Assembly (NCBI GenBank): GCA_023451735.1 | Contig: JAEXYH010000099.1 | Coordinates: 1 to 64,000 of the forward strand | Length of the DNA stretch: 64,000 nucleotides | Direction of reading: 5' to 3' | From: Pseudomonadota bacterium | GTDB lineage: Bacteria > Pseudomonadota > Alphaproteobacteria > Rhizobiales > Rhizobiaceae | Part shown: in pieces, positions 58,255-64,000 of the stretch | How the letters are laid out: each line of letters opens with the position of its first letter | Numbering within the stretch: position 1 is the first letter of the stretch | Position numbers and translations under genes: made by a program | The notes under the pieces: model-generated | Told to the model about the DNA's origin: nothing | What the model saw: only the letters and a program-made list of their open reading frames with translations | Database searches by the model: none

Positions 58255-60176
58255 CAAAAAAACTTGATGTCATCACCATCGGTCGTGCAGGCGTCGACCT
58301 TTATGGCACACAGGTCGGCGGGCGGCTGGAGGACATGGGCTCGTTCGAGAAATATATCGGCGGCTCGCCCACCAACATCGCTTGCGGCAGTGCGCGGCTC
58401 GGATTGAAGACGGCCTTGATCAGCCGGGTTGGTAACGAGCATATGGGGCGCTTCATCCTGGATCAGCTGAAACGAGAGGGTGTCTCGACCGAGGGCGTAA
58501 AGACCGATCCCGATAGACTGACGGCTCTCGTCATTCTCGGCATCCGCGACGACAGCCAGTTCCCGCTGATCTTCTACCGCGAAAACTGCGCCGACATGGC
58601 GCTCTGTGAGGATGACATCGACGAAGATTTCATTGTTTCGGCGCGGGCCGTCGTCGTAACCGGGACGCATCTGAGCAACAGCCGCACGGAAGCCGCGGTT
58701 CTCAAGGCGCTGACGCTGGCACGCAAGCACGGTTTGCGCACCGCGCTCGACATAGACTACCGTCCCAACCTCTGGGGCGTCGCCGGTCACGGCGACGGGG
58801 AAAGCCGGTTCGTCGAAAGCGCCAAGGTGACGGCCAGGTTGCAGACGGCGCTGCATCTGTTCGACCTGATCGTGGGTACGGAAGAGGAATTTCATATCGC
58901 CGGCGGCTCGACCGATACGGTCGAAGCGCTTCGAGCCGTGCGGGCCGTCAGTGCCGCGACCCTGATCTGCAAGCGTGGCCCACTCGGAGCCGTTGCTTTC
59001 GAACACGCCGTTCCCGCAAGTCTCGATGAGGGGCAGAGCGGGCAAGGTTTTCCGATTGAGGTGTTTAATGTTCTCGGCGCCGGCGACGGTTTCTTCTCCG
59101 GATTGCTGCATGGGTGGATGGCCGGCGAGGACTGGCCGACATCGTTGAAATTCGCCAATGCTTGCGGTGCTTTTGCGGTAAGTCGTCATGGCTGCACGCC
59201 TGCCTATCCGAGCCTCGAGGAACTGCATTTCTTCCTCAAGCGCGGTGTCGTGCGACCTGACCTCCGTAACGACCCCGAGCTCGAACAGCTGCACTGGTCT
59301 ACCACGCGGCAGACACGGGTCGATGGGGATTGGTCGACAATGCGGGTCTTTGCCTTCGACCACCGCGCGCAACTGGAACAGATGTCCGGTTATACGCTGC
59401 AGAAGGGAGCGGCCTTCAAGGAATTGTGCCTCAAGGCGGCGCTTCGCGTGCAGGCGGGCAATCCAGGTTACGGCATTCTCTGCGATAACCGCATCGGCCG
59501 ATCGGCGTTGCATCGCGCTTCGGGTTCGGGGCTCTGGATCGGACGACCCGTCGAGTGGCCGAGTTCGCGACCGCTGACGCTGGAGCCGGAACTTGGGCTC
59601 GATTGCGGTACGTTATCGGAATGGGCGCGCGAGGACGTGGTCAAGGTTTTGTGCTTCTGCCACCCGAACGACGATATGTCGACGCGACGCGAGCAAGAGG
59701 CGACGGTCAAGCGGCTGTTCGAAGCCGCGCGGCGAAATCGCCTGGAATTTCTGCTGGAAATCATTTCCTCGAAGTTGGGAGCGACCGACGATCACACGGT
59801 CGCGACGCTGATCGGACAGTTCTACGCTGCCGGTATCTTTCCCGACTGGTGGAAGCTGGAGCCAATGAAGATCGCGGCGGGCTGGAAGAATGCCATTGAC
59901 GCTATAGAGGCACATGACCGGCATACGCGCGGGATCGTCGTGCTCGGGCTGGATGCGTCGGAAGTCGAACTCTCGGCGAGCTTCGAAGTCGCGGCACGGT
60001 TCGATCTGGTTAAGGGGTTTGCTGTCGGTCGGACGATTTTTGGCGATGCGGCGCAGCGTTGGCTGGCGGGTGACATCTCGGATGCGCAAGCTGTGGAGGA
60101 CATGGCCAGACGTTACGAGCGTCTATGCGCAATTTGGGACGCTGCGCGGGAGAAAGCACAGGAGCAGGCGGCATGA
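58251..60176 (+). CDS. iolC: 5-dehydro-2-deoxygluconokinase fused to DUF2090 domain
   Basis: 641 aa. The PfkB kinase part (about 1-330) has DVITIGRAGVDLYG, GGSPTNIACG and the anion-hole/catalytic FNVLGAGDGFFSGLL. The C-terminal DUF2090 (about 335-635) begins MRVFAFDHRAQLEQM and contains ILCDNRIG and VKVLCFCHPNDD. DUF2090 resembles class I aldolases and in proteobacteria probably supplies the IolJ step, splitting the phosphorylated product to DHAP and malonate semialdehyde; no separate iolJ is present. The start is GTG, overlapping the upstream stop (GTGA). It overlaps iolD by 4 bp. Confidence 0.93.
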   Translation: MTKKLDVITIGRAGVDLYGTQVGGRLEDMGSFEKYIGGSPTNIACGSARLGLKTALISRVGNEHMGRFILDQLKREGVSTEGVKTDPDRLTALVILGIRDDSQFPLIFYRENCADMALCEDDIDEDFIVSARAVVVTGTHLSNSRTEAAVLKALTLARKHGLRTALDIDYRPNLWGVAGHGDGESRFVESAKVTARLQTALHLFDLIVGTEEEFHIAGGSTDTVEALRAVRAVSAATLICKRGPLGAVAFEHAVPASLDEGQSGQGFPIEVFNVLGAGDGFFSGLLHGWMAGEDWPTSLKFANACGAFAVSRHGCTPAYPSLEELHFFLKRGVVRPDLRNDPELEQLHWSTTRQTRVDGDWSTMRVFAFDHRAQLEQMSGYTLQKGAAFKELCLKAALRVQAGNPGYGILCDNRIGRSALHRASGSGLWIGRPVEWPSSRPLTLEPELGLDCGTLSEWAREDVVKVLCFCHPNDDMSTRREQEATVKRLFEAARRNRLEFLLEIISSKLGATDDHTVATLIGQFYAAGIFPDWWKLEPMKIAAGWKNAIDAIEAHDRHTRGIVVLGLDASEVELSASFEVAARFDLVKGFAVGRTIFGDAAQRWLAGDISDAQAVEDMARRYERLCAIWDAAREKAQEQAA

Positions 60177-62005
60177 GCACTCTTAGACTAACGGCGGCAC
60201 AGGCTATGGTGAAATGGCTGTCGGCGCAGATGACCGAAGAGGGCGACCGGTTTGTTGATGGCGTCTGGGCGATTTTTGGTCACGGCAATGTTGCGGGTCT
60301 CGGTGAAGCGCTGCAGAAGGCGGGCAACGGCCTGCCGACATGGCGCGGCCAGAACGAGCAGAGCATGGCGCATGCAGCTATAGCCTATACCAAGGCGAAG
60401 AAGCGCCGTCGTGTGCAGGCGGTCACCTCCTCGATCGGCCCGGGTGCCACCAACATGGTGACCGCTGCGGCACTCGCGCATGTTAACAGGCTGCCGGTGT
60501 TGCTGATCCCCGGTGACGTCTTCGCCAGCCGCCGCCCCGATCCGGTGCTGCAGCAGATCGAGGATTTCGACGACGGCACCGCGTCCGCCAATGACTGCTT
60601 CCGTCCGGTCAGCCGCTATTTCGATCGTATAACACGGCCCGAACAGCTGCTGACGGCTCTGCCGCGGGCGCTGCGAGTGATGACTGATCCTGCCAATTGC
60701 GGGCCGGTGACGCTCTCCTTCTGCCAGGATGTACAGGCAGAAGCTTATGAATGGCCGAAGGCCTTTTTCGAACCGAAGGTCTGGCGGATTCGCCGGCCGG
60801 AAGCGGACGCCCATGACCTCGAAACCGTGGCGAAGCTCATTTGCGCGGCAAAAAATCCGGTGATCGTTGCCGGAGGCGGGGTGATCTACAGCGGCGCTGA
60901 AGAGCGGCTCGCCGATTTCGCCACGCGCCATGCCATTCCGGTGATCGAGACGCAGGCCGGCAAGTCGGCATTGGCGCAAAGCCACCCGATGAACTTCGGT
61001 GCGGCCGGCGTCGACGGGTCGGCTGCCGCCAACGCACTTGCCCGCAAGGCCGACCTGGTGATCGGTGTCGGTACGCGCTTCCAGGACTTTACCACCGGCT
61101 CTTGGTCGCTGTTTGAGGCGGAAGGGCGAAAACTTGTATCCATCAACGTGCAGGCCTATGACGCAGACAAGCACGGCGCCATCGGCCTTGTTGCCGACGC
61201 GAAACTGGCGCTGGCGGCGCTTACCGAAAAACTTGGCACCCTTCGAGCGCCCGAACCGGATGCCGCCTTGCGGATTGTCTGGCTTGCCGCCATCGACGGT
61301 CATTGCGCCCCCCCTACGGAGGCCGGTCTTCCCACGGATGCGCAGGTGATCGGCGCGGTGCAGCGTGCAACGGATGAGAGGGCGATCGCCATGTGTGCGG
61401 CCGGTACCATGCCGGGGGCGCTGAAGCTTCTGTGGCAGCCGAGCCAGGGTGGCTATCACATGGAATATGGCTATTCCTGCATGGGTTACGAGATTGCCGG
61501 CGCCATGGGGCTGAAGTTGGCGCGGCCGGAGCGTGAGGTGATCTGCTTCGTCGGTGACGGCTCCTACATGATGGCCAATTCGGAACTTGCGACTGCCGTC
61601 ATGCGCAAGGTGCCTTTCACCGTCGTTTTGACCGACAACCGCGGATATGGCTGCATAAATCGCCTGCAGCGCGGCACTGGCGGCGAGGCTTTCAACAATC
61701 TCTACAAGGACTGTAATGTCGAGCAGCAGCCGGAGATCGATTTTGTTGCTCATGCGGGCTCCATGGGGGCCTTTGCCGTGAAGGCAAAGGATATTGCCGA
61801 TCTGGAAGTACAGATCGCCGCTGCCAGGGGGCGCGCCGCCCCGACCGTCATTGTCATAGACACCGATCCGACCGACGGTCCGGGCTTCGGTGATGCCGGC
61901 CACTGGTGGGATGTGGCCGTGCCGGAAGTAGGAACAACCGAGAAGCTAAAACAGGCTTATGCGCGCTATCTCGAAAGCGCCGCCAAGCAGAACACCCTGA
62001 ATTGA
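60173..62005 (+). CDS. iolD: 3D-(3,5/4)-trihydroxycyclohexane-1,2-dione hydrolase
   Basis: 610-aa ThDP enzyme. The activating Glu is in RGQNEQSMAHAA, the central domain has VIVAGGGVIYSGA, and the ThDP/Mg motif runs from GDGSYMMANSEL to VVLTDN. It opens the cyclitol ring to 5-deoxy-glucuronate. The ATG at 60173 follows GGAG and overlaps the iolC stop (ATGA). Length fits IolD. Confidence 0.95.
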   Translation: MSTLRLTAAQAMVKWLSAQMTEEGDRFVDGVWAIFGHGNVAGLGEALQKAGNGLPTWRGQNEQSMAHAAIAYTKAKKRRRVQAVTSSIGPGATNMVTAAALAHVNRLPVLLIPGDVFASRRPDPVLQQIEDFDDGTASANDCFRPVSRYFDRITRPEQLLTALPRALRVMTDPANCGPVTLSFCQDVQAEAYEWPKAFFEPKVWRIRRPEADAHDLETVAKLICAAKNPVIVAGGGVIYSGAEERLADFATRHAIPVIETQAGKSALAQSHPMNFGAAGVDGSAAANALARKADLVIGVGTRFQDFTTGSWSLFEAEGRKLVSINVQAYDADKHGAIGLVADAKLALAALTEKLGTLRAPEPDAALRIVWLAAIDGHCAPPTEAGLPTDAQVIGAVQRATDERAIAMCAAGTMPGALKLLWQPSQGGYHMEYGYSCMGYEIAGAMGLKLARPEREVICFVGDGSYMMANSELATAVMRKVPFTVVLTDNRGYGCINRLQRGTGGEAFNNLYKDCNVEQQPEIDFVAHAGSMGAFAVKAKDIADLEVQIAAARGRAAPTVIVIDTDPTDGPGFGDAGHWWDVAVPEVGTTEKLKQAYARYLESAAKQNTLN

Positions 62006-62015
62006 AGGACAACAG

Positions 62016-62912
62016 ATGATCCGCTTCGGCACTAATCCTATCGCTTGGGCAAACGACGATGACCAGAGCCTCGGCGCCAACATTCCGACCGAACAGATTC
62101 TTCGCGAGGCGAGCCAGATCGGCTTCGACGGTATCGAGAACGGCCATCGCTGGCCAGACGACCCGCAGGCACTCCAGGAACTCCTCGGTTCCTACGGCCT
62201 TGCCTTCATCTCGGGTTGGTATTCGCTAAACCTTCTTGCGCAATCCGTCGAGGAGGAGAAGAAGGCAATTCAGTCCCACCTCGACAAGCTCAAGCACAAT
62301 GGTTGCACGGTCTGCATCGTCTGCGAGACCTCCAACAGCGTGCAGGGGTTACAGGTTCCGCTGTCGCAAAGCCCTGTACTCCCGAAGGCGGAGATGAAAG
62401 CCTTTGGCGCAAGGGTTGAGGAGATCGCGGCGTTCACGGCGAGCCAGGGCATCAAGCTCGTCTACCACCACCATATGGGAACCGTGGTCGAGACGCCGGA
62501 AGAGATAGACGCCTTCATGGCTGCGACAGGGCCCGAGACGCGGCTGCTGTTCGATGCCGGCCATTGCTATTTTGGGGGCAACGGCCGTGATCCGGTGACG
62601 GTCTTGTCGCACTATGTCGACCGGGTCAGTCATTTCCATGCAAAAAATGTGCGACCGGCAGTAATGCGGCAGGTGCGGGAGGAAGGCCTGTCGTTCATGG
62701 ATGGCGTGCGTGCCGGCGTGTTCAGCGTGCCAGGAGATGAGGAGGGCGGGGTCGAGTTCGCACCTCTGCTGCAAATCCTGAAAGAGGCCGACTACGCGGG
62801 CTGGATCGTCATCGAGGCTGAGCAGGACCCTGATATACGCAACCCCTTTGAGTATCAGTCGCTTGGCCTGAAGACGCTGAAGGCCGCTGCTGCCAGGACC
62901 GGCCTCGTCTGA
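62016..62912 (+). CDS. iolE: 2-keto-myo-inositol dehydratase
   Basis: 298-aa TIM-barrel enzyme. FGTNPIAWANDDDQSLG at the N-terminus is an IolE signature; VYHHHMGTVVETPEEID, LLFDAGHCYFGG, SHFHAKNVRP and IVIEAEQDP supply the metal-binding His, Asp and Glu. It dehydrates scyllo-inosose to the dione used by IolD. It lies 10 bp after iolD. Confidence 0.95.
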   Translation: MIRFGTNPIAWANDDDQSLGANIPTEQILREASQIGFDGIENGHRWPDDPQALQELLGSYGLAFISGWYSLNLLAQSVEEEKKAIQSHLDKLKHNGCTVCIVCETSNSVQGLQVPLSQSPVLPKAEMKAFGARVEEIAAFTASQGIKLVYHHHMGTVVETPEEIDAFMAATGPETRLLFDAGHCYFGGNGRDPVTVLSHYVDRVSHFHAKNVRPAVMRQVREEGLSFMDGVRAGVFSVPGDEEGGVEFAPLLQILKEADYAGWIVIEAEQDPDIRNPFEYQSLGLKTLKAAAARTGLV

Positions 62913-62934
62913 CACACGAAACCAGGAGTTTCCG

Positions 62935-63732
62935 ATGCCTAACCTTCTCCATCGTCCATTCGGCCAGCACGGCAAGGTACACGAAATCACGCCGGCCAGT
63001 GCCGGCTGGCGCTATGTCGGATTTTCCCTCTACCGCCTGCGCGCCGGTGAAACCAGGACAGAAGTGACGGGTGACCGCGAAGTTGTTCTGGTCATGGTCG
63101 AGGGCAAGGCCGCATTCGGAGGCGCGGTCAAGGACTGGGGTGTGCTCGGAGACCGCATGAGCGTATTCGAAAAGACGCCGCCGCACTGCCTCTATTTGCC
63201 GAACGGCACCGATTGGAACGCTACCGCGATAACGGATTGCATCATCGCGGTCTGCTCGGCGCCGGGTATCGGAGGCCACAGGGCGCGGCGGATCGGGCCG
63301 GATGGCATCACGCTGACCCAGCGCGGTGAGGGTACCAACACTCGCTTCATCAATAACATCGCCATGGAAAACGAGGACTATTGCGATAGCCTTCTGGTAA
63401 CGGAAGTGTTCACGCCGGCCGGGCACTGGTCGAGCTATCCGAGCCATCGTCACGATGAGGACGATTTTCCGCGTGTCACCTATCTGGAAGAGACCTATTA
63501 TCACCGGATCAATCCGGCTGACGGATTCGGCATCCAGCGAGTCTATACCGACGACCTACAGCTCAACGAGACCATGACCGTGCATGACGGGGATGTCGTC
63601 TGTGTACCACGCGGTCATCATCCCTGCGGCGCACCGCACGGTTTCGAGATGTATTACCTGAATGTCATGGCCGGACCTTTGCGCAAATGGCGGTTCGTGG
63701 CGGCGCCGCCCGTCGAACACTTGATTCGATGA
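62935..63732 (+). CDS. iolB: 5-deoxy-glucuronate isomerase
   Basis: 265-aa bicupin. YVGFSLYRLRAGETR, FTPAGHWSSYPSHRHDED (metal-binding histidines and Glu) and GDVVCVPRGHHPCGAPHGFEMYYLNVMAG are family hallmarks. It converts 5-deoxy-glucuronate to 2-deoxy-5-keto-gluconate, the IolC substrate. CAGGAG precedes the ATG by about 7 nt. Confidence 0.95.
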   Translation: MPNLLHRPFGQHGKVHEITPASAGWRYVGFSLYRLRAGETRTEVTGDREVVLVMVEGKAAFGGAVKDWGVLGDRMSVFEKTPPHCLYLPNGTDWNATAITDCIIAVCSAPGIGGHRARRIGPDGITLTQRGEGTNTRFINNIAMENEDYCDSLLVTEVFTPAGHWSSYPSHRHDEDDFPRVTYLEETYYHRINPADGFGIQRVYTDDLQLNETMTVHDGDVVCVPRGHHPCGAPHGFEMYYLNVMAGPLRKWRFVAAPPVEHLIR

Positions 63733-63756
63733 CCTCTCCCAACACGGAAAATGACC

Positions 63757-64000
63757 ATGGATCAACCGTTCACACTGGCCGCCTGCGCGGAAATGCTCTG
63801 GCGCGACCGCCCGATGGAATGGCGCTGCGCCCAACTCCGGGAACTCGGCTTTCAGGTCGGCTTGTGGAATTGGCCGGAGCACGACCTTGCTGCACTCGTA
63901 AGATCAGGCGCCACCTTCTCGATCATGAACGGCTATCTGACCGGCAGGCTGGCGGACGACGAGGGTGCAGACGAGTTGCTGCGCTCGGCGCGCGAGACCG
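63757..64000 (+). CDS. TIM-barrel isomerase-like protein (Hyi/IolI type), cut by the window end
   Basis: The first 81 codons are present and the frame is open to the end of the window. The sequence (WRCAQLRELGFQVGLWNWPEHDLAAL, SIMNGYLTGRLADDEGAD) resembles AP-endonuclease-2-fold isomerases related to hydroxypyruvate isomerase. As the gene after iolB it may be an inosose isomerase (IolI) or another keto-sugar isomerase. GGAA lies 7 nt before the ATG at 63757; an in-frame ATG at 63751 is less well placed. Confidence 0.65.
   Translation, partial: MDQPFTLAACAEMLWRDRPMEWRCAQLRELGFQVGLWNWPEHDLAALVRSGATFSIMNGYLTGRLADDEGADELLRSARET

Noticed and set aside
57633..59513. 626-codon minus-strand open frame opposite the oxidoreductase and iolC genes
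   Set aside because: Antisense shadow; both plus-strand genes carry intact catalytic motifs.
60188..61903. 571-codon minus-strand open frame opposite iolD
   Set aside because: Antisense shadow of a full-length ThDP enzyme gene.
1..64000. CRISPR arrays, tRNA/rRNA genes, intact insertion sequences, prophage or replication genes
   Set aside because: None recognised on either strand; no regularly spaced repeats, transposase motifs or tRNA-like cloverleaf were noticed by eye. A tRNAscan/ISfinder run would be decisive.

Overview
The window looks like an accessory or megaplasmid-type catabolic region from an alphaproteobacterium of the order Hyphomicrobiales, probably Rhizobiaceae or a close relative. 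The grounds are gene content and order. pcaDCHGB is divergent from pcaQ, and pcaIJF is divergent from an IclR gene, the arrangement known from Sinorhizobium and Agrobacterium. There is a FrcA-type single-domain CUT2 transporter, an IolC-DUF2090 fusion, many ABC uptake operons each with a local regulator, and high GC. I saw no rRNA, tRNA, CRISPR array, intact insertion sequence or replication gene. About 60 protein genes are nearly contiguous, and all but the last (cut by the window end) look intact.

Layout. (1) 490-13625: a minus-strand operon (substrate-binding protein, GHL6-type glycosidase, OppB/OppC permeases, fused OppDF ATPase, hydroxypyruvate/2-oxotetronate isomerase, tartronate-semialdehyde-type reductase, GH42 beta-galactosidase) with a divergent LacI regulator. 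(2) 13783-27260: an amino-sugar and uronate region. A LacI gene is followed by a NagB-like deaminase, SIS protein, NagA and a ceramidase-like hydrolase, then a CUT1 ABC system with an AGE-type epimerase, UxuB and UxuA. Both blocks begin with the same palindrome, CATGCAACCGGTTGCATG or a one-base variant, placed just after a TTGACA box. (3) 27364-36391: two tandem GntR/FCD regulators, 3-dehydroshikimate dehydratase, and a polar-amino-acid-type ABC system interleaved with 3-dehydroquinate dehydratase, a shikimate dehydrogenase-like protein and a Gfo/Idh oxidoreductase, apparently for quinate/shikimate. (4) 36432-51559: the whole beta-ketoadipate pathway (pcaBGHCD, pcaQ, IclR, pcaIJF), a branched-chain-type ABC system resembling the protocatechuate transporter PcaMNVWX, pobA and an AraC regulator. 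(5) 51914-64000: a LacI-regulated myo-inositol locus (iolG, CUT2 ABC system, Gfo/Idh, iolC-DUF2090, iolD, iolE, iolB and a truncated TIM-barrel gene).

How it works together. Blocks 3 and 4 form one aromatic funnel. Quinate and shikimate enter through dehydroquinate and dehydroshikimate to protocatechuate, 4-hydroxybenzoate enters through PobA, and protocatechuate is opened by PcaGH and taken to succinyl-CoA and acetyl-CoA. Blocks 1, 2 and 5 each pair an importer with cytoplasmic enzymes for a sugar or polyol. All five transporter operons have a GC-rich hairpin without a U-tract directly behind the substrate-binding protein gene, probably to raise the level of that component. The least explained parts are the cytoplasmic ceramidase-like enzyme joined to amino-sugar and hexuronate genes (block 2) and the glycosidase plus C3/C4-acid gene combination (block 1).
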